64,000 bases of DNA from Paenibacillus phocaeensis (GTDB taxonomy: Bacteria; Bacillota; Bacilli; Paenibacillales; Paenibacillaceae), in assembly GCF_900021165.1 (NCBI RefSeq), contig NZ_FCOQ01000022.1, forward strand, positions 155,329-219,328, read 5' to 3'. The stretch's first letter is position 1. Every line of letters begins with the position of its first letter. Below, one piece after another: positions 31,593-39,284 of the stretch. Made by a program: the position numbers and the translations under genes. The notes beneath the pieces are model-generated. The model made no database searches. It had not been told where the DNA came from and saw only the letters and a program-made list of their open reading frames with translations.

Positions 31593-32015
31593 TTAGAGTC
31601 TGCGGCTTTTTGGACGCAGCGCCCAGGAAGCTATGCAAAGCACGGCATAGAAAAGTGGAAGAATAACATGGAATCCACCTACCCCATAATCATGAGCGAA
31701 GACATGAGATAAGGCCGCACCCGTCATTAGAAAGAACATACCGCTGTAAGCCCATTCCTTAAGACGGGGAAAACCTGGCATGATGATCGCAAGGACTCCA
31801 AGCAATTTCCAAGTCCCGAGAATATTCGTGATATATAAAGGGAAACCAATATCAGTCACTAAATCGACATTGCCACCATATCGCACCAATTGTCCGATCC
31901 CGCTTAATGCAATAGAGAATGCTAGAATGATGGTGACGGTCCAATAAGCGGCCGTCCTTCCGATATGACGGGTTCCAACCTTCGCGATCTTTTCATTACT
32001 GGTAATTGTACTCAT
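31593..32015 (-). CDS. DoxX-like four-helix membrane protein
   Basis: This 140-residue protein has four predicted membrane helices and the DoxX-like features SGIGQLVRYGG, YITNILGTWKLLGVLAIIMPGFPRLKEWAYSGMFF and AALSHVFAHD. Members are found near stress and redox genes; their exact role is unsettled. It is divergent from a TetR gene across a 282-bp region, so control by that regulator is plausible but unproven. Confidence 0.82.
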   Translation of the reverse strand: MSTITSNEKIAKVGTRHIGRTAAYWTVTIILAFSIALSGIGQLVRYGGNVDLVTDIGFPLYITNILGTWKLLGVLAIIMPGFPRLKEWAYSGMFFLMTGAALSHVFAHDYGVGGFHVILPLFYAVLCIASWALRPKSRRL

Positions 32016-32233
32016 TTCTATTCCTCCTCGTTTATTGAGTTCTTTTTATTTCTTCACAACCGGAATCCACATTTCTCCATCAACAAGGTTTATGCTGCCA
32101 TCATCCCAGCTCCTTTTTTTGATCAGATCATTTGTTTTTCTTGATGGGTTAATCATAACGATAAATTATGTCAAAAAATGATACTGTTTAAAGGAGCCAA
32201 TTAAAAGTTCATAAAGAATTATCGCTAAACCAC

Positions 32234-32262
32234 TTGACTCGTGAACGTATTATCAGTATAGT
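32234..32262 (+). promoter_or_regulatory. Promoter of the TetR/hydrolase operon
   Basis: TTGACT (32234-32239), 17 bp and TATAGT (32257-32262) form a good sigma-A promoter. TGAAT-CA-ATTCA just downstream (near 32264-32275) could be an autoregulatory operator. Confidence 0.75.
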
Positions 32263-32297
32263 GTGAATCAATTCATACCCATATTAAGGAGTAATCT

Positions 32298-32951
32298 ATG
32301 CCAAAAAATACTTTCTTTCGTTTAGATGAAGCAAGGCGCGAGGAAATATCTAATAGAGCTATGCATCTTTTTGTTGATCATCTTTACGAGGATATAACTA
32401 TGAAGATGGTTTTGGAGAGTTTGTCCATGCACCCCGGAACCTTTTATCGGTATTTTGAAGACAAAGACGACCTTTATTGTCTCTTAATACGTAATGTGAC
32501 CCAGAAAAGAGCTGCGTATTTTAATAACAGTCATGAAGATTCCCTTTTCCAGTTTTTCCTTACTGGCTTATTAGGGAACGTGAATGGCATTGTGACCGAG
32601 CCGCTGAATGAGTTGGAAATCAAACTGACTGAAACACTTTTATACATTCCTGAGAACATTTTACTTAAAATCTATCTGAATGTGCTAAAGGGCGAGTCCT
32701 TCCCCTTAATCAAGGGCATTTTACGCCGAATGAGGGTTGATGGATATCTCCGACCGGATATTGACGACGACCTGATTTCTTTTATGTTTGAGTCCATGCA
32801 GTTTAATCTAGTCATGTTTTTTAGGGAATTCGATATTAAGGACTCTAAGCTGCAACATAAGATCAGCAAGTACTTTGCTGACTTTATGAGCCATGGGCTG
32901 CTTGAAGATCATAAATATTCTGAAATGGTTAAGGGGGAACAAGGAAAATGA
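32298..32951 (+). CDS. TetR family transcriptional regulator
   Basis: This 217-residue protein has an N-terminal TetR helix-turn-helix (DEARREEISNRAMHLFVDHLYEDITMKMVLESLSMHPGTFYRYFEDKDDLY) and a helical ligand domain with no recognised class. It overlaps the following hydrolase gene by four bases (ATGA), so the two are translationally coupled. It may repress its own operon and the divergent DoxX gene. The ligand is unknown. Confidence 0.88.
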   Translation: MPKNTFFRLDEARREEISNRAMHLFVDHLYEDITMKMVLESLSMHPGTFYRYFEDKDDLYCLLIRNVTQKRAAYFNNSHEDSLFQFFLTGLLGNVNGIVTEPLNELEIKLTETLLYIPENILLKIYLNVLKGESFPLIKGILRRMRVDGYLRPDIDDDLISFMFESMQFNLVMFFREFDIKDSKLQHKISKYFADFMSHGLLEDHKYSEMVKGEQGK

Positions 32952-34084
32952 AAACTTATGACGCATTTCCAGAACCAATTGGCAGCTATACTGTCGGTCG
33001 AACCCAGATGGATTTTGAGTACACGGCATCAGATCACTCAAACAGAGAACTGACAGCGTTTGTGTACTATCCGTCCGACAGTAGCGAAGGTAAAACTACA
33101 TCAACGTATATGTTTCCTGAAGTCTACGGGATGTTTAATGAACAGCCACTTGTCACTGCGTTGAAAGATGCTTACTCTATAGATATCAAGACCCAGTGTT
33201 ATGACGATCTTGCTCTCTCCGGGAAGGAAAAGCGCTATCCGGTATTATTCTATGATTGCGGCGGGGGCGGCTCTCCAGAATGGGGTACCGTGATCTGCAC
33301 AGACTTGGCAAGCACGGGATATGTTGTGGTAAGCATCGGCCATCAGAACAGCACGATGTATAAGCGTAAAGACGGGCGTCTGTTTAATGTATCGAAGGAT
33401 TTTTCGGATATCATTACGGCGTTTTCTGAAGATCCGGAGATGGTGGCGTTGGCTGGTAAGATGGAGATGCGGCCTGACGATGAAACGGCCATTGAGATGT
33501 GCCGTAACGTACTTACACTGCCGATACTTGCCAAGTTAACAAAGTATAGCGAATTACAGGCAGAAGATATAAGGTATGTCGCCGATGCTCTTTACAAACT
33601 GGACTCTGGAGAGCTGAATTCCATCTTTAAGGGCAGACTGTTGCTTGACATCGGCATGGGCATAGTCGGACATTCTTTTGGAGGGGCTACGACGGCGATC
33701 GTTTGCCGGGACGACGACCGGTTCGCCTGCGGGATTGGCTTGGATAGCGGCGCGTTCGGCCTTCTTGACAGCGACCTTAAGAAACCCTTCTTGCTGCTGT
33801 TTCGTGAACCGAACTATAATATGAATGCGATAATTGGCGCTAACAATAGCATGGAAACCTATTATTTCTCCGTTGATCGTGTTGGGCATTTAGATTACTG
33901 CGATATCGTGTTTACCAGTGTTAATGAGGAACTCAGAGGCGAACGGGATGCTATGGAGATGCGAAATCTTGTTACAGACTATACGAAGAACTTTTTTGGT
34001 CATTATCTACTGGAGAAGGCTGCAAGTATAGAAAGTCTGGCATACGATGGCGTGAATTTGATCAAGAAGACCAGCAACAAGTGA
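32948..34084 (+). CDS. Alpha/beta hydrolase of the PAF-acetylhydrolase type
   Basis: This 378-residue protein has an oxyanion-side strand (YPVLFYDCGGGGSPEWGTVICTDLASTGYVVVSIGHQNS) and the nucleophile elbow GHSFGGA. An acid is likely in GIGLDSGAFG, and a late His lies in SVDRVGHLDYCD. The layout follows type II platelet-activating-factor acetylhydrolases and related bacterial lipases. No signal peptide is seen. It is coupled to the TetR gene upstream. A lipid or drug ester is a plausible substrate, by inference only. Confidence 0.8.
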   Translation: MKTYDAFPEPIGSYTVGRTQMDFEYTASDHSNRELTAFVYYPSDSSEGKTTSTYMFPEVYGMFNEQPLVTALKDAYSIDIKTQCYDDLALSGKEKRYPVLFYDCGGGGSPEWGTVICTDLASTGYVVVSIGHQNSTMYKRKDGRLFNVSKDFSDIITAFSEDPEMVALAGKMEMRPDDETAIEMCRNVLTLPILAKLTKYSELQAEDIRYVADALYKLDSGELNSIFKGRLLLDIGMGIVGHSFGGATTAIVCRDDDRFACGIGLDSGAFGLLDSDLKKPFLLLFREPNYNMNAIIGANNSMETYYFSVDRVGHLDYCDIVFTSVNEELRGERDAMEMRNLVTDYTKNFFGHYLLEKAASIESLAYDGVNLIKKTSNK

Positions 34085-34234
34085 TATAACCGAGAGGTTG
34101 CAGATAAACGCATGTCAAAGCGCTAGCCGTATAGACACAGAACCGATAACCCTATTACGCGGTGATCGGCTCCCGCTTATGAGCACGTGCTGCAGCCTCC
34201 ACCCTTCCTTGATATGAGTATAAATCACTCCTAA

Positions 34235-34756
34235 TTATATTTTCTTGAATTTTATATTTGATACCATTAAATAGGATAGAGCAAGCAATGTAATTACGGA
34301 TAGAAGTGATAAACGATCCGTGCTCGGGGCAAACACCGAGCAGGTGGAGAGAATGAAACCTGCCACGGTAATTGGAATTCCACTGAAGGTGCCTTCAAAT
34401 TTTTTTATATTAAACCGCGCTAACCTATACGAACCGCTGAGGACATAGAACAATAGCGCAACTATACTCACAATCTTCATCAAGCCAAGCTCAGCAAAAT
34501 TGAATTTAAAATAAACAAGTAGTGCCGGAGCAATCCCAAAGGAAACCAAATCCGCTAAGGAATCCAGTTCTTTTCCGAATTCACTGCAAACATCTAATCG
34601 TCTGGCGATTCTTCCATCATATCTATCTATAAATGCTGCAATTATGATATACATGGCACTTGCGAAGTAATGTTGATTAATGACCTCGACAATGGAAAGT
34701 ACCCCGAATGACAAATTAACAAAGGTAAGCAAATTGGGAATATTCTTTATAAACAT
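34235..34756 (-). CDS. pssA: CDP-diacylglycerol-serine O-phosphatidyltransferase
   Basis: This 173-residue multi-helix membrane protein has the CDP-alcohol phosphatidyltransferase motif D44-x2-DG-x2-AR-x8-G-x3-D-x3-D69 (residues 44-69: IDRYDGRIAR...FGKELDSLAD). Its NLLTFVNLSFGVLS start is typical of PssA, which makes phosphatidylserine, the precursor of phosphatidylethanolamine. It lies downstream of a histidine kinase gene with its own promoter, which carries three CTTAAG boxes. No psd decarboxylase gene is in the window, so this may be a stress-specific second copy. Confidence 0.9.
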   Translation of the reverse strand: MFIKNIPNLLTFVNLSFGVLSIVEVINQHYFASAMYIIIAAFIDRYDGRIARRLDVCSEFGKELDSLADLVSFGIAPALLVYFKFNFAELGLMKIVSIVALLFYVLSGSYRLARFNIKKFEGTFSGIPITVAGFILSTCSVFAPSTDRLSLLSVITLLALSYLMVSNIKFKKI

Positions 34757-34807
34757 AGTTTCTCCTCACTAATCATGCATTTTATTGTTTTTGGCTTATG
34801 ATTTACA

Positions 34808-34862
34808 AGATTATGTGAGATTTCTTAAGATGAGGGGTACATATTTCTTAAGAATTCTTAAG
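34808..34862 (-). promoter_or_regulatory. pssA promoter with three CTTAAG response-regulator boxes
   Basis: On the - strand, CTTAAG boxes (occupying 34857-34862, 34847-34852 and 34824-34829) are spaced 10 and then 23 bp start to start. A TAATCT -10 (34808-34813) begins 16 bp after the third box starts. Two of the boxes form the perfect palindrome CTTAAGAATTCTTAAG. The same 10/23/16 layout precedes the VTT gene on the other side of the two-component genes. Confidence 0.75.
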
Positions 34863-34867
34863 TCACC

Positions 34868-36199
34868 CTATACTGTTTTATTTGAAATGACAGGTAACGT
34901 AATCTGAAGTAAAAAAGTATCTTTTCGGACCGATACTGCCATTGTCCCGTTGTGCTGCTGTATTATTTTCTGGCAACTCACGAGCCCAATTTTGTTGCTC
35001 TCTTCCTTTTCGGCCTCCTGTAAAATCTTATTCTCGACTGAAAGTTCGACCCATTGGGGTTTCAAGGAAATCTGAATATGAACGGGATGCGTTGGATCTG
35101 CGTACTTTCGAATATTTGAAAATAGGTTATCGAATACGCGGCGTATCGCGACCAAATTGATTTCCAGCAAAAATTTCTCATGGTTTGGCTCTGCCTGAAC
35201 TTGAACATCTACATTCTCCAAAACCACCAGCTGCTCGTCAATGAGTTGATCGATAAGCGCTCTGCCCTCATAAATCTCATACTCCACATCTTCTTCTTCA
35301 TCTGCAGAGGATACCGTAAAATATTCGAATAGTTTGTCCGACAGTGCTTTGATTTGATAAGCCTTTTCCCGGCTATTATGGATATACTGCAGTAAATCCT
35401 CATGGTTCTTATATTTGTTAAGCTCTATGATATCCATATATCCCAAAAGAATGGTAAGTGGAGTGCGCAAATCATGTGAAATTGCCGTGATCAATTCTCG
35501 ATTGGCCATCCTGACCCGCTCCTCACTGCCGAGCCGCTCAACAAAAGATTTCCTCATCTCATCAATACTCTGGGCCAAAGAGGATAGTTCATCTTTTCCA
35601 GATATCGTAATGGAATAATCCAAATTTCCACCTTCAAGGATCTTAATCTCTTGTTCAAGCACACCAATATAGGATGTCTTCCTATTAATGATCAGTAAAA
35701 AGGAAACAATGAAGGTAACGGCTGCTATGAAAACACCGACAACCAAAATGAGATTGTAGTATTGATACTCGTAGAAGCCTACCAAGTAGACCTGGGCATC
35801 CTGATCCGCAAAATGGATGGTGGTGATGGGGATTTCCGAAGGCACGAATTGAGTTAATAGCTCTTCATTAATAGCAGGATCAACCTCTTGATTTGAGGAG
35901 AAAATCAATTTCTCATTTGCAAAAATATACAGCTTCAAGTATCGTTCATGACTTATCCATGTAGATAATTGCTCATAATCGCGGGTGGACACGTTTTGGC
36001 TATTCACGAACTCTTCGAATTGTTTCAGCGCGTCTTGCTGCCTATTTTCCACAAAAGCGGATTTGCTTAAATAATTATTTAACACTGTCTCGCCTATGAT
36101 TTGTAAAATGACGAAAACGCTTATAGAAATAACCAAAGAAATGAATACGGCCAGAATCAGCTTAAACTTCAGCTTTTTCCCCATGAGTAATCTATTCAA
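34868..36199 (-). CDS. Sensor histidine kinase
   Basis: This 443-residue kinase has two membrane helices (about residues 11-35 and 148-172) flanking an extracytoplasmic sensor of about 110 residues, then a HAMP-like linker. A DHp domain carries the phospho-accepting H242 (AISHDLRTPLTILLGYMD) and an HATPase domain carries the N box (VFDNLFSNIRKYADP). The G boxes are degenerate: the usual GxGLGL is NKIGLVS, so ATP binding may be altered or autophosphorylation slow. It overlaps the response regulator gene by eight bases. An antimicrobial peptide or membrane-stress signal is inferred from its pssA and VTT targets. Confidence 0.88.
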   Translation of the reverse strand: MNRLLMGKKLKFKLILAVFISLVISISVFVILQIIGETVLNNYLSKSAFVENRQQDALKQFEEFVNSQNVSTRDYEQLSTWISHERYLKLYIFANEKLIFSSNQEVDPAINEELLTQFVPSEIPITTIHFADQDAQVYLVGFYEYQYYNLILVVGVFIAAVTFIVSFLLIINRKTSYIGVLEQEIKILEGGNLDYSITISGKDELSSLAQSIDEMRKSFVERLGSEERVRMANRELITAISHDLRTPLTILLGYMDIIELNKYKNHEDLLQYIHNSREKAYQIKALSDKLFEYFTVSSADEEEDVEYEIYEGRALIDQLIDEQLVVLENVDVQVQAEPNHEKFLLEINLVAIRRVFDNLFSNIRKYADPTHPVHIQISLKPQWVELSVENKILQEAEKEESNKIGLVSCQKIIQQHNGTMAVSVRKDTFLLQITLPVISNKTV

Positions 36200-36884
36200 T
36201 TTTGTACCCCTTCCCCCAAACCGTCTTTACATATTTAGGGTTTTGTGGGTCATCTTCCAGTTTGCTTCTCAAATTACGAATATGGACCATGACCGTGTTA
36301 TTACAGGTATAAAAATAAGGCTGCCCCCAAACGCTCTCATAGATATTTTCAGCCGAAAACACCTTACGTCGTTTCTTAGCTAACAGCAGTAAAATCTGGT
36401 ATTCAATTTCAGTCAAAGCGATTTCCTTCTCCCCCACAAATACCGTCTTTGCATCCTGGTGAATCGTAAGATCTTTAATGATAATATGTTCCGTCTCCTC
36501 AGTCTTCTCCTTGCCGCGATAGACATAATACCTCCGCAGTAAAGCCTTCACTCTCGAAACGAGTTCTGTGTAAGAAAAAGGTTTGGACAAAAAGTCATCA
36601 CTGCCTGAAGAGAAGGCCAGTTGTTTGTCAGAATCCTGCGATTTCGCAGTAAGGAACAGAATCGGTGCGCTTGTTTTCTCACGAATCTCCAAACACGCCT
36701 TCAGCCCTGATTTATTAGGCATCATCATATCTAAAATAATGAGATCCGTCTCTTCATTTACTTTATCAATCGCATCTTGACCATCTATCGCTTCAATCAC
36801 TTCATAATTCTCGCTTTCCAGCAATATTCTTACAATTTCTCGGATTTCACTATTATCGTCGGCAATTAAGATTTGCTTGTTCAT
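36192..36884 (-). CDS. OmpR/PhoB-family response regulator
   Basis: This 230-residue regulator has a receiver domain with acidic pair D9/D10, phospho-acceptor D52 (LIILDMMMPN) and the Lys of LSKPF. It ends in a winged-helix DNA-binding domain (LTEIEYQILLLLAKKRRKVFSAENIYESVWG...TVMVHIRNLRSKLEDDP...VKTVWGKGYKIE). It is the partner of the overlapping histidine kinase. OmpR-type regulators bind tandem boxes about one helix turn apart. The CTTAAG boxes near pssA and the VTT gene have this spacing. Confidence 0.92.
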   Translation of the reverse strand: MNKQILIADDNSEIREIVRILLESENYEVIEAIDGQDAIDKVNEETDLIILDMMMPNKSGLKACLEIREKTSAPILFLTAKSQDSDKQLAFSSGSDDFLSKPFSYTELVSRVKALLRRYYVYRGKEKTEETEHIIIKDLTIHQDAKTVFVGEKEIALTEIEYQILLLLAKKRRKVFSAENIYESVWGQPYFYTCNNTVMVHIRNLRSKLEDDPQNPKYVKTVWGKGYKIE

Positions 36885-36948
36885 CTGATCACCCCATCTA
36901 ACATCAGTATAATAAGTGTTTTGTGCAACTACCAGTAAATACAGTCGA

Positions 36949-37003
36949 CTTAAGAATTCTTCAGAAGTGATGTAGGTAACTCTTAATGTATCCTGTTTAT
37001 ACT
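36949..37003 (+). promoter_or_regulatory. VTT-gene promoter with three CTTAAG-type boxes
   Basis: CTTAAG (36949), CTTCAG (36959) and CTTAAT (36982) are spaced 10 and 23 bp. The -10 TATACT (36998-37003) begins 16 bp after the third box starts. The spacing equals that at the pssA promoter. A good -35 is lacking, as expected for an activated promoter. Confidence 0.75.
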
Positions 37004-37045
37004 AGAAAACATGAAGAGATCATCATACAAAGGAGTTTTTGAGCG

Positions 37046-37714
37046 GTGCCACAACTTTCGAAAAAAACAGTCGTAACCCTACTATTAGCTCTAACCCTCA
37101 TATTGTGTATTGGTTTACTGATCTATTATTCTTCTGCCCTTATAGAGATTATGTCGTCCATGGACAATTTTAGCGCGTACATCCGCTCAACAGGTCATTG
37201 GGGTCCCGTCATGTTTATCTTATTCCAGATTCTTCAGATTGTAGTTGCGCCTATTCCAGGAGAAGTCGTACAAATTGCAGGCGGTTATATTTACGGGGTT
37301 ACACTGGGGTCCTTGTATACTACAATAGGGTTAATATTAGGCTCAGCGATGGCTTTTTATTTCACTCGGTTTATCGGCCGCGACTCTATCTCAAAGATCC
37401 TGCAAAAGAAAAAGTATAAGTGGATGGCGTTCATTCATGATGAGAAAAAGTTTTCGGTTTTTTTATTTCTCTTTTTCGTGATTCCAGGTTTGCCAAAAGA
37501 TTTGCTTGTTTTTGTTGCTGCTCTGACATCCATGAGTTCATTCCGATTTTTCTTGATCCTCATCGTTGGTCGTCTGCCGTGGATCATCGCATCTGCCGCT
37601 GTGGGGTCAACCATTCAAATGCAGCAATACAGCATAGCGATTATTATATCTGTGATCGCTGTTATCGGTTTTGTGCTCGGATATATCTATAAAGATAAAA
37701 TCATGAAATACTAA
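37046..37714 (+). CDS. TVP38/TMEM64 (VTT/DedA superfamily) membrane protein
   Basis: This 222-residue protein has about six membrane segments and the VTT-domain signature: re-entrant helices QIVVAPIPGEVVQIAGGYIYG and GSAMAFYFTRFIGRD, then FFVIPGLPKDLLVFVAALTSMSSFRFFLILIVGRLPWIIA. It starts at GTG 37046 after AAAGGAG. Relatives act as phospholipid scramblases or transporters. In Bacillus subtilis the DedA protein PetA, encoded next to pssA, moves phosphatidylethanolamine. The shared promoter layout with pssA suggests a similar role here. Confidence 0.88.
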   Translation: MPQLSKKTVVTLLLALTLILCIGLLIYYSSALIEIMSSMDNFSAYIRSTGHWGPVMFILFQILQIVVAPIPGEVVQIAGGYIYGVTLGSLYTTIGLILGSAMAFYFTRFIGRDSISKILQKKKYKWMAFIHDEKKFSVFLFLFFVIPGLPKDLLVFVAALTSMSSFRFFLILIVGRLPWIIASAAVGSTIQMQQYSIAIIISVIAVIGFVLGYIYKDKIMKY

Positions 37715-37763
37715 AGTTTGGTAACACAACAAGGAGAATATATTTCAAGGTGGCAGATAAAAC

Positions 37764-37793
37764 GAAAAAAGCCGCTTAATTAGCGACTTTTTG
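37764..37793. terminator. Bidirectional terminator
   Basis: AAAAAAGCCGCTTAA and TTAGCGACTTTTT form an A/T-flanked stem serving the VTT gene and the convergent lipoprotein gene. Confidence 0.75.
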
Positions 37794-37799
37794 AATTAC

Positions 37800-38459
37800 T
37801 CAGTCCAAAAGCGTGCTTATGCGAATACGGTCAATCTTGTCATCCTTGAGATGGAACGTCATTACATCCACATAGTTGGCCGGCGTATACCGGTATTCAT
37901 CTTCCGCGCTGGTCGCTCCATTTCCCGTCAGGTTCCCTTCGGGATACGTTTTCTTAAGCTCTTCAAGACTGTCGCCGACTTTAATATTGCGGATTGTGGC
38001 ATATTCAGGGGCGGTCATTTCAATCGTAGTGATATAGAAATCGGTCCCTTCTCCCGTATTGAAGGTTTCGATTTCGAGCCCTGGAAAGGTGTATAGATTT
38101 TTTGTACGGCCAATTAGCTGATCCATATTAGTCTTATCGTCTGCCGTATAGGTGTGGGATTTTTTCTCTTCCGCTTTCCCCAGCATGCTTTCGAGTTTTG
38201 CGTCATCAACGATATCGGAAAGGGCAATGGTATTGTCCTTGTAGACAAAAGCAAGCTCTTTCAGGATCACATTCCCGTCCTTGGGAATCGTTCCTTCCTT
38301 GATTACCCCGGAATCGGCGTTGCCGCCTGCCAGGTTACTGCCTGAAGAAGGTACGGGAGCCTCCGGCGCACTCTCCCTGGTCCCCTGACATCCCGCCAAT
38401 AATGTCCAAAGAAGGACAATAGACAGCATTAGGGCAGCTGGTTTGCTTAATATTTTCAT
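37800..38459 (-). CDS. Lipoprotein of unknown function
   Basis: This protein of about 219 residues has a lipoprotein signal peptide (KPAALMLSIVLLWTLLAGC, lipobox LLAGC) and a Ser/Pro/Gly-rich linker. The folded region includes KVGDSLEELKKTYPEGNL, the turn typical of proteins with a small beta/alpha repeat related to DUF4309-like lipoproteins. I chose ATG 38459 because TTTGGAGG lies just upstream. It follows a broken two-component gene pair on the same strand and may have been part of its regulon. Confidence 0.75.
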   Translation of the reverse strand: MKILSKPAALMLSIVLLWTLLAGCQGTRESAPEAPVPSSGSNLAGGNADSGVIKEGTIPKDGNVILKELAFVYKDNTIALSDIVDDAKLESMLGKAEEKKSHTYTADDKTNMDQLIGRTKNLYTFPGLEIETFNTGEGTDFYITTIEMTAPEYATIRNIKVGDSLEELKKTYPEGNLTGNGATSAEDEYRYTPANYVDVMTFHLKDDKIDRIRISTLLD

Positions 38460-38555
38460 ACGGATAACCTCCAAACTGTTTTTCTTAATCTTATGAAGTC
38501 ATCTTACGAAAACAAATGATTAGTCTAATCACAATCTTGTAACATTCTTGTAACT

Positions 38556-38870
38556 TCACGCTAAGGGGAGCAGGATCGACACGGTAGTCCCGACGCCCAC
38601 TTCGCTTTCCATCTCCAATTTACCGTCAAATTTCTCGACAATTTCTTTACATATGGAGAGCCCCAATCCGGAACCCTTGGCCACATGGGCATTTTCCGCC
38701 CGATAAAATCTCTCCTGCACCCGGGCAATTTCCTCTTCACGGATCCCAACGCCCTCGTCCCTTATTTGGATGACCCCCGTCTCCTGCCTGATAAACGTCT
38801 CGATTCTAACCCGTTTGCCGGTATGGGAATACTTTATGGCGTATTCTGGCGATAAGCTCCCGATTATCAA
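38556..38870 (-). pseudogene. Sensor histidine kinase, only the ATPase end remains
   Basis: The frame encodes AIKYSHTGKRVRIETF, IQIRDEGVGI, RFYRAENAHVAKGSGLGLSICKEIV and GVGTTVSILLPLA. These are the end of the N box and the complete G1, F and G2 boxes of a histidine kinase ATPase domain. The sensor, HAMP and DHp parts are missing. The reading frame is entered by an out-of-frame junction with the receiver gene next to it. Confidence 0.85.
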
Positions 38871-39177
38871 AAGGTTTGGTCAGATAATCTTCCGCCCCGA
38901 GCTCCAGTCCTAACACTTTATCTATAATCTCATTCTTCGCCGATAACATAATGACAGGAATGGCCTGTTTATGGGTGATTTCTTTACATAAGTCATACCC
39001 CGAATAATCAGGCAGCATTAAATCCAGTAAAACCAGGTCCGGTTTGAAAGCATCGAGCTCCTTGAGCCCCGTACCTCCGTCTTCCGCTGTCCGCACCTCA
39101 TAATTTTCCCGTTTAAGCACAAGCTCCATTAAATCTCTGAGGGCAGCTTCATCATCAATAACAAGAATCTTCTTCAC
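38806..39177 (-). pseudogene. Response regulator receiver domain truncated by deletion
   Basis: The 123-codon frame has a full receiver (ILVIDDEAALRDLM, phospho-acceptor in LVLLDLMLPDYSG, LSAKNE, DYLTKPFDNRELIARIR) and then 10 foreign residues. At about 38838-38845 the sequence jumps from the end of the receiver to the ATPase domain of the kinase, in a different frame. The winged-helix domain and most of the kinase have been lost. A soluble receiver-only protein could still be made. Confidence 0.85.
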
Positions 39178-39284
39178 GCGATCCCTCCTCTCCTTACAAA
39201 GTTATTGTTATCGTATTATAGTATCAAATACATGGTTAAACACCAGTCTCCGGCGTTGCATTAGTTGAGGCTTGAATGTGTCCG

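Noticed and set aside
34085..34234. Imperfect stem between the PAF-acetylhydrolase-like gene and pssA (GAACCGAT.. and ..ATCGGCTC)
   Set aside because: There are several mismatches and no T run on either side, too weak to call a terminator.
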